Assembly: GCA_922989275.2 (NCBI GenBank)
Contig: OV277861.1
Location: 49,763,623 to 49,827,622, forward strand
Direction: 5' to 3'
Length of the DNA: 64,000 nucleotides
Source of the DNA: Gari tellinella
Taxonomy: Eukaryota; Mollusca; Bivalvia; Cardiida; Psammobiidae
Shown: positions 10,268 through 22,300 of the stretch, one piece after another
Layout of the letters: each line of letters opens with the position of its first letter
How positions within the stretch are numbered: position 1 is the stretch's first letter
Notes under the pieces: generated by a model
What the model saw: only the letters and a program-made list of their open reading frames with translations
What the model was told of the DNA's origin: nothing
The model's database searches: none
Translations under genes and position numbers: made by a program

Positions 10268-11360
10268 TTAAACCATTACCCTATAGCCTGTTTCTATTTT
10301 TGAAGACAGGTGACCACTTAAAGCAGGTTGAAAGTAAAGCAGAATGCACCTTAAGGTTCATTCTGCTTTACTTTCAGCCTGCTTTAAGCTAAAATCTGCT
10401 AGGATATAGACAATATTTCTAAAGGTACATAGTTATGACCACAGGTACTTGACACATACTTTATTATCTATTAACAACCCCCCCCCCCCCTCCCCCCCCT
10501 TAAAATTTGCATCAAAAAGTTTTATGTCGTTCTCTTGGTACAGAATTTATTGCCCAAAATAAGGGGTAATCTAGTCTGTTTGCACATTTAACGGCCTTTA
10601 CGGCTGGAACTTTCACCTAATTTCATTAGAGCAAATGCGTTTGTGTCGGAACATGACCCTCTTCACTATCAGCTATATGAAATATACATGTAATTTGGCA
10701 CGAAATTGACAAGTGAAAGACTCATTTCATTTTCAATGCCATTTTGAATACCGGAATGAATCGAATGAACGGAGCGATCTCATTGGTCAAAATTAAACAG
10801 GTAAAGTTTCTTTTAATTTTGCATTCTATGTAAATTATATAAAACTGATAATATTTCATTTAAAGATGATTTATAATATTTGGTGAAAGTTCCAGTGGCA
10901 TAGGCCGTTTATTGTGGACAAATAACAGATCACCCCTACATGTACATTCGTTGCTATGTACCATGAAAACGACATAAAACCTTTTGATGCTTATTTTCGT
11001 TATAATTCACATACTGTGGTGTTATTTGACGGAATTTGATGAAATAAAAAGTAGATATTGATAAATTAATCCTTTCCCGAGGATACCACAAGAGAATATC
11101 GGCGATCGAGTCTATTTTAGCATCAGCTTAAGTGGATAGTAAAGACTAGGTGTCGAATTGCGCTGTTTACCTTGTATCTATAATAGAAGTATAGTAAAAA
11201 AAAAAATTTTTTTTTTTTTAAGGGGTGGGGGGGGGGGTTAATAGATAATAAAGTATGTGTCAAGTACCTGTGGTTATGACTGTATAAAGTGAAACTAGTT
11301 TCTTCATATGAGGAATAAGTTGTTAACGTAAAAAGGTGTATTTATGGGGTAAAGGGAAAA
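10268..11360. repeat. MITE-A copy hosting the hAT-like insertion
   Basis: The palindromic half is at 10268-10439. The remaining arm resumes at 11273 with GTTATGACTGTATAAAGTG and ends near TTATGGGGTAAAGGG. Confidence 0.85.
10440..11272. mobile_element. 833-bp hAT-like element inserted in MITE-A
   Basis: The 8-bp duplication GTTATGAC flanks it (10432-10439, 11273-11280). About 40 bp of inverted termini start CACAGGTACTTGACAC on the left and end GTGTCAAGTACCTGTG on the right, followed inward by a C-run on the left and a G-run on the right. Further inverted segments (10508-10530 with 10968-10993; 10590-10620 with 10881-10911) make it fold on itself. It has no ORF. Confidence 0.88.
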
Positions 11361-11937
11361 CTCGATATTGGAATATTATAAGTTGTAGTTGGGCACACCC
11401 AAATACATTGTGCTTATGCACCAATATGAGAAGAACATGTTACATTGCAGTTTGGTGACCTTGAACTTTGTGGCCCTGGTTAAGTTTTGTTTTCAAATCT
11501 GTTATAGACTAATAATGTCTCTAAATTTTGTGCATTTATAGTCAAACATGCTGCAGGGCATCCCTGTTTCACAAGCATGTTTCTAGTTCTTTAAATGTTT
11601 GGTGCTAATCATAAAAAGAAAAAAAGTCTTTTAATTGAGATTGGTGATGGGTGAGGTTAAAGGACTTTAACTGATTGATTGAAGCCTGATTTAGTTAGTT
11701 GATAATTAGTTGGATATTTATGATATGCTATATGTAGGTGAATTGTATGTTTAATACAAGGCAATGGAAAATTGTGAAAAGTTTGAAACAATCTGATAAT
11801 ACCTGTACATGTATATCATTGATGACAATATTAGGATCAGCTTGATTTGAAATAACAGTAAACTTCCACTACAGCCAAACCTGTATTAATTGATCACTCA
11901 AAAGATGAAACATTTGTAGTAGGGATGTCAACACATT
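11361..11937. other. Anonymous intergenic DNA
   Basis: It has no ORF with splice borders and no repeat shared with the rest of the window. Confidence 0.6.
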
Positions 11938-12131
11938 CAGGGCTCCAGATAAGAGGTAGTTTTTTCAACAAATTCAACATTTTCTCACTCTTTTTTAGCA
12001 CCAAATCCTATGATGTTACTACTCATTAGAATCGTCTCTTCGAGACGATTCTAATGAGTAGTGACACCATAGGGTTTAATTCAGAAATTAAGATTTTAGA
12101 TTTTGAAAAACTACCCTTATCTGGTGCTCTG
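11938..12131. mobile_element. MITE-I copy 1, 6-bp duplication
   Basis: The ends CAGGGCTCCAGATAAGAGG and CTTATCTGGTGCTCTG are inverted. CACATT flanks both sides (11932-11937, 12132-12137). The centre is a perfect palindrome, ATTAGAATCGTCTC-TTC-GAGACGATTCTAAT. Confidence 0.88.
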
Positions 12132-12437
12132 CACATTGTCAAATATTCGGTTATACCCGAATACTTGGCTGAATATTGGGATAGAAGATCACTATTTAGA
12201 TTTATAATTTTCCTTATTAAAGATGTAGACTTACTTTTTCATCCATATTGGAGGTTGTAATCAACAATAGAGTATTACTGTATGTATGTATTACTATAAC
12301 CCTTTAATAGTATTAACTGAAGCTGTTTATTATTCCCATGCATCAAAAAAGTTCCAGTGTAAGATTTTACATCATCAATATGACACATTATTGTGAAGCT
12401 ATGGATTTGACTTCATTTGAAATGATGTCATCTATGC

Positions 12438-12687
12438 TACAGTGGAGAATCTGTTATTCTTTCCCAAGAAACGTTTTTACGCTAAAACTATTATTTGCAG
12501 TGCAAACAGTTTGGAGCCAGATCAGACGCCGGGTAACCCGACGTCTGATCAGGCTCCAAACTGTTTGCCACTAAGATGAACATGAATTATAAGAATTGTC
12601 CAAAAGTTGTACTTTTTTACGTTTTAGTGCTTTGCGTTTGCGTACGTTTGCGTTTACACGGGAAAGAATAACAGATTCTCCACTGTA
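12438..12687. mobile_element. MITE-D copy 1
   Basis: TIRs TACAGTGGAGAATCTGTTAT and its complement flank a 250-bp unit. The core hairpin has GCAAACAGTTTGGAGCC arms around GCCGGGTAACCCGACG. Confidence 0.9.
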
Positions 12688-13076
12688 TGTAATAATTAGT
12701 TTTTTTTTTTAAGCAAATTTAATGATTAAAAAATCAAAAGTAAAGAAGGGAAGTGACTGTAGCTTCTTAAATGTTAACATTTTCAACACCATGGACCTGT
12801 TTAAACTATATTCATTACATTTGAAAACAGTGTAGACCCAGATCAGAGGGCTCCTGATCTGGGTCTACCCTGTTTTGTAATTTAAAGTAGTATTTATCAA
12901 ACTACCCAGAACTCCAAGTAGACTGGTTAATATTTTGGTAACTATAAAGATCCACAGGGGAACATAATAACCCACAAGAGTTTACTAAGTGTTGAAATAG
13001 TTAAGTCGTCTTGAAATAAACTCTTACCATTTAAGCTTTGACCTGCTCACATATGACGTTACTTGTATGCTGTTGC

Positions 13077-13299
13077 TTAACCCTTTTCCTCATAGCCTGT
13101 TTCTAGTTTTGAAGACGGGTGACCACTTAAAACAGGTTGAAAGTAAAGCAGAATGTGCCTGCTTTAAGCTAAAATCTGCTAGGCAATATAAAATATGTGC
13201 AATGTTAATTGATCATGAGAGTATAAACTGGAACTATTTTCTTCCGCGGAGGAATAAATTAAATTCGCTTAAAGTCGCTTCTATGGGGGAAAGGGTTAA
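13077..13299. mobile_element. MITE-A copy, half core
   Basis: TTAACCCTTTTCCTCATAGC to TCTATGGGGGAAAGGGTTAA; one core arm is deleted, which leaves an open frame with no sign of being a gene. Confidence 0.83.
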
Positions 13300-13847
13300 A
13301 AACATGTTTCCCACTGGCAGTGTGATTCCAAATATTGACAAAACATGGTTTGGTATCTACAACAAATGTTTACACAACTTATGTCTTTCATTACTGTGGA
13401 GGCAATGGCTCATGATGACTGATTTGAAAGGCCTTGAATTGTTAGAATATGTTTTTGCGATTTGTTGGAGGAGTCTACGCACCAATGTTTTGCCACAGGT
13501 TTTCTTTACATAACTACGCAACAACATGTATATACAAAGAACAAACATATTTTAAATGTTGTAAAGAAAACTACTTAAGTAGAGTTTTAGTTATAATTCT
13601 TTCTACACTATGAGGAGTGTTTGATTACATCCAAGCATTTCTATTGTATAGAAATGTTTGAACTAGGTTTGAATTTGTATATCTCTTGATTAGTGTATAT
13701 ATATTCCATGACACTTTATGTATGCATTTACCTGAGGAGATACCCCCAGTGGGATTGGAGGATAGAATTCACCAACTGCCCAAACTGGCAGAGTGGTTAG
13801 ACTCCAGCAAAAAGTGACTCATTCATTCACTACATAAATACACATCT

Positions 13848-14090
13848 GGGGCCCGTTTCATAAAACTTCGTACGACAAATGTTGTCGTAAGTCAAAATTT
13901 TAAAATAAATTTAATCTCTGATTTCTCTATCAAATCCTGTCTTGTGACACCTTTTTGGAATCGTCTTTTCAAGACGATTCCAAAAAGATGTAACAAGGCA
14001 GGATTAGATGGAGAAATAAATACTTATTGAGAGTTTTATAATCTGACTTACGACAACATTTGTCGTACGAAGTTTTATGAAACGGGCCCC
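13848..14090. mobile_element. MITE-E copy 3, best preserved
   Basis: Ends GGGGCCCGTTTCATAAAACT and AGTTTTATGAAACGGGCCCC are perfect inverts, with GACAAATGTTGTCG just inside and the AATCGTCTT/AAGACGATT core. Confidence 0.9.
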
Positions 14091-14133
14091 AGTGCTATAT
14101 GACCAGTATTGTGTCGCAGTTCCGTAAAAATCA

Positions 14134-14400
14134 ATTATCTTGGGAGAGAGCTTTATATAAGGTTGTTATGACATATCCTCTTGTTCTTTCCCAATAAACA
14201 AGCTTTGGCCTAATCTATTATTTCCAATGCAAATAGTTTGGAACCAGATGGGACGCAGGGAAACCCGGCATCTGATCAGGCTCTATACTGTTTGCCGCTC
14301 AGAATAAAATGGTCAGAATTGCCAACAAGTTGTAATTATCTATATCTTATTGCATTACGTTTGGGTTTCACTTTCAAACGGAAGAAATAACATCTTTTCT
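14134..14400. repeat. Decayed MITE-D copy
   Basis: TTGTTCTTTCCCAATAAACA, the core GCAAATAGTTTGGAACCAGA and CGGAAGAAATAACATCTTTT match MITE-D with many changes. Confidence 0.7.
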
Positions 14401-14573
14401 ACTATATATATTATACAGTCAAACCTTGTTGACTCGAACTTGCTTAAATTGAACTTAACCTTAGACTTAAACCAGTACAAGTTATTGAAATTAATCATAA
14501 GAATTTGGAATATTTTGTCGCAAGTGAGTTAGAGCTATCTAGATTGACTGTATATGCAAATTAATAATTTATA

Positions 14574-14818
14574 TTTATCCCATTACCCCATAAATGTGTC
14601 TTTTTATTTATTCCTCCATTGAAGAAAATATTTCCAATTTATGCAGTCATGAATAAGTATGATAAGAAATATTGTCTATATTCTAGCAGATTGTAGCTTA
14701 AAACAGGCTTAAAGTAAAGCAGAATGTGCCTCGAGGCCCATTCTGCTTTACTTTTTAACCAGTTTTAAGAGGTAACATGTGTTCAAACCAAGAAACAGGT
14801 TATGGGGTAATGGGTTAA
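14574..14818. mobile_element. MITE-A copy
   Basis: TCCCATTACCCCATAAATG to GGTTATGGGGTAATGGGTTA; core GAATGTGCCTCGAGGCCCATTC. Confidence 0.85.
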
Positions 14819-14845
14819 ACTAAAGAGTATATGCAAATGTATATG

Positions 14846-15098
14846 TTAACCCTTTACCGCATAGCCTGTTTCTAGTTTTGAAGACAGGTGACCACTTAAA
14901 GCAGGTTGAAAGTAAAGCAGAATGTGCTTTAAGGGCACATTCTGCTTTACTTTCAGCCTGCTTTAAGCTAAAATCTGTTAGGTTATATAAAATATTTGTA
15001 ATGGTAATTGTTCATGAGGGTATAAACTGGAACTATTTTCTTCAGGGGAGGAATAAATTAAATACGCTAAAAGTCGCTTCTATGGGGGAAAGGGTTAA
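14846..15098. mobile_element. MITE-A copy
   Basis: TTAACCCTTTACCGCATAGC to TATGGGGGAAAGGGTTAA; core GAATGTGCTTTAAGGGCACATTC. It lies only 27 bp after the preceding copy. Confidence 0.87.
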
Positions 15099-15246
15099 AT
15101 AAGTAACAAAAACAAAAGGGTTAATGTCATGTATGAGATACACTAAAATCATGTGGTTGTGATAAATTACCACCATGTCTAAAACCAATGCTAAATACCG
15201 GTAGTCAGAAATGTACTTGACGGAATAGAATATTTGAATTGTCTAT

Positions 15247-15498
15247 TTAACCCTTTACCTTATAGAAGCGCCTTTTAGCGCATTCCATTTAATCCCCCGC
15301 GGAAGAAAATAATTCCAATCTATACAGTCATAAATATGTATCAGAATGAATATTTTCTTAAATCTAGCAGGTGGTAACTTAAAGCAGGCTGAAAGTAAAG
15401 CAGAATGCGCATTAGGGCGCATTCTGCTTTACTTTCAGCCTGCTTTAAGTGGTCACCTATCTCCAATACTAGAAACATGCTATGGGGTAATGGGTTAA
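15247..15498. mobile_element. MITE-A copy
   Basis: TTAACCCTTTACCTTATAGA to TATGGGGTAATGGGTTAA; core GAATGCGCATTAGGGCGCATTC. Confidence 0.88.
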
Positions 15499-15552
15499 AC
15501 TAACAGGAGTGAAAAAATGAACAGGATGGAAGTGAACAGAAGGATTATATAA

Positions 15553-15700
15553 ATCCAGGTTTCAAGTCTGAGATCATTTTCAAGCATTTGAATCGGTTGG
15601 TCAGATTTGAGCTTTTGCTGAGCAAAAGCTCCAATATGACCAATCAAATGCTTGAGAATGATATCAGACTTAATTGAAAAGCTTTATAACCTTGGGGCCA
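15553..15700. repeat. MITE-J copy 3
   Basis: AAGTCTGAGATCATTTTCAA, centre AGCTTTTGCTGAGCAAAAGCT, then AAAAGCTTTATAACCTTGGG. Confidence 0.8.
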
Positions 15701-15736
15701 ATACTACTTAGTTGTCTGGATTGTTTTCATTCTTCT

Positions 15737-15987
15737 TTAACCCATTTCCCCATAGCCTGTTTGTAGTCCTGCAGACAGGTAACTACATAAAGCAGGCTGA
15801 AAGTAAAGTAGAATGTGCCTTAAGGCACATTCTACTTTACTTTCAGCCTGTTTTAAGCTATCGTCTGCTAGAATATAGAAAATATTTCTTATGTTACATG
15901 TTCATGACTGTATAAATTGGAACTATTTGCTTTAGAGGAGGAATAAATAAAATGTCTAAAAGGTGATTCTATGGGGGAGAGGGTTAA
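15737..15987. mobile_element. MITE-A copy
   Basis: TTAACCCATTTCCCCATAGC to CTATGGGGGAGAGGGTTAA; core GAATGTGCCTTAAGGCACATTC. Confidence 0.88.
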
Positions 15988-16079
15988 ACAGACTCAAACA
16001 GACATGGAAAACAGTCATCTGTTGAGTGATAGTTTTATTATCCATGCATTATAACATAAGGGCACATATTATCCTTTAT

Positions 16080-16336
16080 CAGGGCTGCCATAATTTGATC
16101 ACAAAAATCCTAAGATTTCAATTTTTTCAATTTTTCAGACGCAATTTTACCAATCGTATCTTTACCCCATCGTCTGTTTCTTGTTTTGAGGACACATGAC
16201 TGTTTAAAACAGGTTGAAAGTAAAGCAGAATGCGCCCTAAGGCGCATTCTGCTTTACTTTCAGCCTGTTTTAAGCTACGATCTGCTAGGAAAAAAATCTG
16301 AATACTTAGGAAAATTCCGGAGAAATGGCAGCCCTG
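16080..16336 (+). mobile_element. MITE-P copy 1, CAGGGCTGCCAT ends
   Basis: The ends CAGGGCTGCCAT and ATGGCAGCCCTG are inverted. CTTTAT flanks both sides (16074-16079, 16337-16342). The middle is the MITE-A hairpin core (AAAGTAAAGCAGAATGCGCC...). Confidence 0.85.
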
Positions 16337-16659
16337 CTTTATGTTGCAATAGTCAAAATTCTTGTCTCAATAAAATTGCAAAAATTGCAATTACCTGGTA
16401 CCTCATCTTAATGCAACTGTTTGCAAACATCTACCTAGTGTATTCACTAAATATTAAATAATACCTCAATGTTTTAGCCTTTTCTTCTATTTCATTGTAC
16501 ACCAGATGTATAGGGGTTTTATGTACTTGGAAATATGTTTAGGACCTGTGGAAATTGATTTTTTATCTAATTGGTTATCTTATAAAATAAAGTCTTAATA
16601 ATTATTAGTATAAGCTTTATTCTTTCACTGTCCTATATTAACACTCTGATACAAATAAT

Positions 16660-17490
16660 AGACCCTGCCCCCACCCCGCAGAACTATTTGGGGCACAATG
16701 TTTTTGGTTTGTCTGTTTGTTTGTCAGTCTGTCCAAAACAGTAACCTTGGTCATAACTTTAAAACGTAGAGTCTTCATATTTGGCATGTGTACTCAAGTC
16801 AAGAAATTCTTGAGCTCGGTACGACTCATGTCTTAAGAGAGGTCATTGTCATTTAGAGGCAGGGCTGCCATTTCTCCGGATTTTTCCTAAATCTTCAGAT
16901 TTTTTTTCTGGTACATGGTAGCTTAAAGCAGACTGAAAGTAAAGCAGAATGCGCATTAAGGCGCATTCTGCTTTACTTCCAGCCTGCTTTAAGTAGTCAT
17001 ATATGTCAACAAAGCTAGAAACAGGCTATGTGGTAAAGGTACGATACGTACAATTGCACTTGAAAAATGCAAATTTGGAAATCTTAGGATTTTTCATGTC
17101 AAATTATGGCAGCCCTGTAGAGGTCAAAACGAATAAATTCAACCATGACCATATTGTTGGAACTACACCTGATAGAGAGTTAAAGACTTTATACTTTACA
17201 CAAGAACTAAAAAACTAGAAGCTCTTGAGCTCGGTACAAGTTTGGTCTTGTCAGCCAAATGTCAATGTCATTTAGATTTCATGATCATAGATAGATAGAT
17301 TAGATAGATTTATTTTGGTAAAGTGTGTGCATAACATGGCAAAGCATAATTAAAGCAAAACATATAAGAGCCGTGTAATGCTCACTAGAAACCAAGGATA
17401 ACAAAAAAGGAAAAATATTGGCAAGACACAGAGAGTCGCGGTATTATATCATATCAGGGGGCATAGTGTTTCACAAGCCCATCTTGTTCA
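16660..17490 (+). repeat. Dispersed repeat R, interrupted by MITE-P and a GATA-rich insert
   Basis: TGGCATGTGTACTCAAGTCA is interrupted at 16860 by MITE-P. It continues with AGAAGCTCTTGAGCTCGGTA and, after a 165-bp insert beginning with (TAGA)n at 17285, GGGGGCATAGTGTTTCACAA. Part of 17118-17240 may be a second, overlapping copy. Confidence 0.7.
16860..17117 (-). mobile_element. MITE-P copy 2, inserted in a dispersed repeat
   Basis: It is an inverted copy of 16080-16336. TAGAGG flanks both sides (16854-16859, 17118-17123). It also holds the MITE-A hairpin core. Confidence 0.85.
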
Positions 17491-18200
17491 TTATTGCAAA
17501 TGAATAGTACATGTAGTTGTTTGTAACAGATAAGCTATAATCAGCACTTTATTTTCTGAGCTTTTGGTGCAAAAATGTTTTTTTGACCTGAGTTGAAATT
17601 TATGGTAAGCTTTCTTGGTTAATGTTTTAGGGCAAGTTTTATTCAGGTAAAATGAAGGTCTGATTGCACTGCAATTTGGTATCCATAGTCAGATTGGTAA
17701 CTCAAGTTTAATCTCCAATTTGATAATGTATACACATGTATATAGTTAATGGAACATATTTATAACTTTTATTGGGTAATTGTTTTGCATACAATAAATG
17801 CTATAATAATGGTCAGATTTCATTGAAATTTGAAATGCACATTCATATTGGAATGTGTGAAGTTAAGTTTGAGTACCAATTTGATTGATCTGATTTATGG
17901 ATAATTGATAACAAACTTAACTCTGATCGGAAATTTGTTTATGTGCAATAACCACTTTAGTAATGGTCCAATATTTAGCTCTTCTTAGCCGAAGGCTCAA
18001 TGTGAGCTATTGGGACCTGTATCAAACTGCATTGTGTAATGTGATATATTGTAAAAACAGCTTTTAATTTGATGGTAAGGCACAGTTTGCGTTACAGTCA
18101 ACCAGCATTAACTTGTCTTCCTGTCTTTAAAACTAGAAACAGGCTATAGGATAAACTTAGGGTTAAACGTAAAGAAACACAAATGCAATAAATGTAGAAA
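17491..18200. other. Anonymous AT-rich DNA with a MITE-A fragment
   Basis: Only a MITE-A right-end fragment (about 18115-18166, TTTAAAACTAGAAACAGGCT) is recognisable. Confidence 0.6.
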
Positions 18201-19212
18201 ATGACCAACTAACTGATAAATAGTTTTTCATTAGTTTTTATCTGAGTTACGTCTGATCTAAAGACTGTTGGATCACATGCACGTTTTTGACATAAAATTA
18301 ATCTTAAGAATTGCCGAAACATGTCATTACCTTGTTGATGTAGCACGTAAAGCACATGCACAATCACAGTATACTTGTAAATACTGAGGGAATGTGCTAC
18401 AGTCAAGAAATACCATTACAGTCACGAGATTTATGTATATTTTAGGAAGTCCAATAACACGGACATGCGTGCAAATAGGGTTGATTCCTGTTAAGTCGTT
18501 GTATTAGTCGACAACTGGCCAAGAACCAACCCGTCTGCATACCATATACCAGTGCACTCGATTGATATGCAAAGGAATATTAGTAGGAAAAGCCAACTAT
18601 CAGAATCCGACGACCACATGTCAGACTTCTTTGCACCATTTATTGTAAATGGTAGAGAAAGGCAGGTTAACAACAGCAACTGGAAAGTAGGCGTTAATTG
18701 ATCTAGCAAAAGAGACCCTACTTTCTATACAGAACAAGGACCCGTTTCATAAAACTTCCTAAGATAAATGTTCATTATCATTATGATTATCATTATGATT
18801 TTATCACTAAAATTGAAGTTTATATGCAGGCGCTGGTCAAACTAATGTTATAGGTGTTTAAACAATAGAGGCTACAAATCTCATTCAATCTTCATTAAAC
18901 TTGATCGAATCGATTGCCTCATTGAAATCTAGGTCAATGTTGATATGGGTCATGTCGGTTCAAAAATAGGTCACTACGTCAAGTTTTACATGGTGTACCC
19001 AGGTGAGCGATCTAGGACCTTGTTGGCCCGCTTGTTGTAACATATTGATGAAATCAACCCTAAATTGTCCAACCTGTACTAAACTACATTTGAAATTGGA
19101 TTTTTCCAGTAAAAGTTTCAGTTGTGAACGAGTTAAAAATAACATTGACTGTATATTGAAATCTTTAGTTTCTAAACAGTTTCATGTATAGGACAATGTC
19201 TAGTCTGTCATA

Positions 19213-19396
19213 TACAGTCGAACTTCGATATTTCGAAGACATACCCGTATTTCAAAGTTAAAACGTGGCTAAGCCACGTTTTAACTTTGAACTATGGGTA
19301 TGTTCTACTGAACGGAGCTTGAAATAATGCAGATCATGTGTCGAACTATCGGGTAGTTCGAGTTAAGCGAGTTCGAGATATCGAAGTTCGACTGTA
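19213..19396. mobile_element. MITE-F copy
   Basis: Ends TACAGTCGAACTTCGATATT and TATCGAAGTTCGACTGTA; core hairpin AAAACGTGGCT-AAGCCACGTTTT. Confidence 0.88.
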
Positions 19397-19611
19397 TATG
19401 AAACTGTGTCTACAGTACGTTTTAAAATAGGCATTACGGTCACGTGTATTTTTCAAACATACTGAATTTTAAATTGTCTTGGTCTTGCTAACAAATTGCT
19501 TCATCCGGCGTTTTCTCTGGAACTTAACTGTTTCATTGTTTATCACAAAGCTTAGAGCTACATTTTGATTTTCAAAAACAAGAAACCAAACAAAAGTATA
19601 GATGAACGTCA

Positions 19612-19837
19612 CACGACTAAAACGGTCGTAATTTAAAACTTTAGAATACGTATTACTTTTTGAGTTCTCCATCTAATCCTGTCCTATGCCATCTCTTTGG
19701 GATCGTCTTGAAAAGACAATCCAAAAGAGATGTTAGAAGACAGTGTAAGATGGAGAAATAAAAATGATAATTGAGAATTTTTAAAACCTGACTTCCGACA
19801 ATATTTGTCTAACGAAGTTTTGTAAGACGGGCCCCAG
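19612..19837. repeat. MITE-E copy 4, left end decayed
   Basis: CACGACTAAAACGGTCGTAA to GTTTTGTAAGACGGGCCCC, with the central GGATCGTCTTGAAAAGAC hairpin. Confidence 0.75.
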
Positions 19838-20085
19838 GAGCGTTCATTCCCCCGTAAAGTGAGTTTCTATTGAAACTAAACAAACAAACCACCCGGCAAT
19901 AAAATGACACAGTGCAAATTAAATGTCTGTAAGTTGTATAAATTACCTTATCAAAATGACAACACAATCTAATAGTATGCGGCGATTACGTCCAACAGCT
20001 AGCTGTACGTTGGCATTGCAGCATTTATAAGCAAGAAATGGATACAGATTTATTGCTTAAACATCAGTGCAACATATTTCAACCC

Positions 20086-20312
20086 TTTGCCTGCTGATCG
20101 CGACTTTGCTGGTCACTTTTCAAACAGTTTGGATCCAGATCAGACGCCGCCTCACGCGGCGTCTGATCTGGATCCAAACTGTTTGACACTCGTCTCTAGA
20201 TATATTTACTTCAACAATGTATCAAACTAATTCTGACAAATTTTGCAGACGACCATTTAAAAGCAGACGATATCAAAGCAGACGATATCAAAGCAGGATA
20301 AGGATTAAGCTT
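20086..20312. mobile_element. MITE-C copy
   Basis: CCCTTTGCCTGC to GCAGGATAAGGA; a perfect hairpin with arms AAACAGTTTGGATCCAGATC around GACGCCGC-CTCA-CGCGGCGTC. The unit GCAGACGATATCAAA is duplicated near the right end. Confidence 0.83.
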
Positions 20313-20763
20313 GCTTGGTTTAGGAGTGTGATGAGGAGTACTATGCTAGTGCGGTAAGGGCAGAGGGGATGTTAGATGTCTGTTACTTGCATAGGCGGAA
20401 TTAGTCTTCCAATCCAATACGTCTATCTCAACATCAGACAAACAAATCAAGGGCGCCATCAAGCATTCTGCCGTCACTTGAAAACTATATAAGCATGCTT
20501 CACCCTTGGAATAAACTCATTGTCCTACTGAAACTCCTAATGGAAATGTCCAGCTTCGAATAAAGTCTAGTCCATTTTGAGGATATAGGGTTGTGTTGTA
20601 CAATTCGTTGCAAAATGACAAACGAGGGAGTGGAGACCCTGATCAGAGGGCTCCAAACGGTATTGCATACGGTTCTTCGATTCAATTGCTTGCTTAAATT
20701 GAAATTTTCTTAGTTATCATTCATAACAGTATCGTTTGTAACATTTTCATATTAGTGTGCCCT

Positions 20764-20960
20764 TAATTTACCCTCCCACGAGAAAAAAGTTCAAATTGAT
20801 ACAGTAAAGAGAATACGCCATTAGAAGTATTCTCTAAATCTTAGTATATGATAGCTAAAAGCAAGCTGAACGTAAAATAGAATGTACAATAACGCACAAT
20901 CTGCTTTACTTTCAACCTGTTTTTAGTGGTCCCTGTCTTTAAAAGAAGTAATATAAAGAG
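20764..20960. repeat. Decayed MITE-A copy
   Basis: CTTAATTTACCCTCCCACGA, core AGAATGTACAATAACGCACA, then AGTGGTCCCTGTCTTTAAAA. Confidence 0.7.
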
Positions 20961-21548
20961 TCAATGAAAAAAGAGAAATAACGATGGCAGTTTTATTAAC
21001 ATTGCCTTGATTTACTCCCCTGCACCTTAAAATGGATAACAATTAGTTATTGTTATTAACGAGCAATTCTAGACGCAATATTGCGTTCAACTTACAACAC
21101 ATATCAGGCAGTTGTCGGGGAACAATTTCATATAGCAATACGTGTTAAGGAAATATAACGCTGGCAATAAACAAAACGTCAACATTTATAGTTACATGTA
21201 TTAGAACATTTACGTTAACTATAATATAGATTTTATTATTATTATTATTATTATTGTAGCCTGGTCAAGTTTTCGTGTTTTATTTGTTCATTTTCTTGTT
21301 TCGTTTTGATCCTTCATTTAGAGATATATTGGTTAGTATGGAGTCAGATGGATTGTATTTTAATTCGAGAGAGGTTGTAGTGGGTTTGTATATGCTTGAC
21401 ACGCATTACTATTTTATATTTCGGCGTTTTATGTTTAGTGCAACATGTTTTCGAGCCTTTCGAAACGGCAGCATATGTGACATTGCTCGTTGTTCTAAAC
21501 TATTTTGACGTTGTTCTAAACCTATCTTGCATATTTTTAATCCAACAG

Positions 21549-22121
21549 AAATCACCAGCTACTAGCATATATGAGAGGAATGGAGACGTGGAGAGTTTGG
21601 GTGTGTACATGTACGTTGTTCCACAAATAAAATTGGTGAGTTATTCTATCTTTATCTTAACCCATTTACGCCCAGTGGATTCTTCCATGTTTTATACATG
21701 TATTGGATTAGTCCATTTTTTATCAAAGGGATGCCTGGTCAAAATTTTCATTTTGTTTTATATTGAAATTCCTATCAGCAAACAGTGTAGACTCTGATCA
21801 GACGCCGCACGTCTGAGCAGAGTATACACTGTTTGCCTATGTCTCATATATAGGATCGTGGGCACAAATGGGTTAATGTTTTTTTTGTAGGTACTTTTAA
21901 AATAGGTTGTAAGACCACTTGAACTAAAAAGGCGTTGCTATCATATGTAATATACTGTGCCAAGGCTGACTAATATAATTCTTATGTTAATCTATATGTC
22001 ACTATATTTCAGCTTATATTATAGAATGCTGATAATATGTATTTAATACATTTGCATTCTATTGCAGGTACAGGATTGCTCACATCCAGCTTGAATTGAT
22101 GTGTAACATGTGATTAATAAA
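21549..22121 (+). CDS. Possible last two exons of an unrecognised gene
   Basis: An acceptor TTTTAATCCAACAG precedes an 87-bp open segment, 21549-21635, ending TTG|GTGAGT (KSPATSIYERNGDVESLGVY...). A second acceptor, CATTCTATTGCAG, precedes 22068-22094, which continues the same phase (VQDCSHPA) to a TGA. AATAAA follows at 22116. The phase agrees across the intron, which holds a MITE-B. There is no homology I recognise, and chance is a real alternative. Confidence 0.25.
21657..21876. mobile_element. MITE-B copy 1
   Basis: TTAA-flanked, with ends CCCATTTACGCCCAGTGG and GGGCACAAATGGG; core GCAAACAGTGTAGACTCTGA. Confidence 0.88.
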
Positions 22122-22139
22122 AGAGATAAACCATACCAC

Positions 22140-22300
22140 GTCTTGGTCCGTATTGGCTAGCCGGTCACATAATTATTATTGTTATTATTATTATTATTAA
22201 TAATATACCCGATTTATATAGCGCTCTTTTCACACAGGAGTTGTGCGTTCAAAAGCGCTTCACATACGACGTGCAAAGTGAGTAAATACAAATAACTACA
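22140..22300. repeat. SINE/LINE-tail-like repeat with (ATT)n
   Basis: (ATT)n is followed by ATACCCGATTTATATAGCGC and AAAAGCGCTTCACATACGAC. The TTATATAGCGC...AGCGCTTCACA pair is widespread in animal SINE/LINE 3' tails (family knowledge). Confidence 0.65.

Noticed and set aside
13067..13513. 148-codon open frame at 13067-13513
   Set aside because: The first two thirds is a MITE-A copy with one core arm deleted; the rest has no recognisable family or splice evidence.
21396..21797. 133-codon open frame
   Set aside because: It spans a probable exon and the adjoining MITE-B; only 21549-21635 has splice-like borders.
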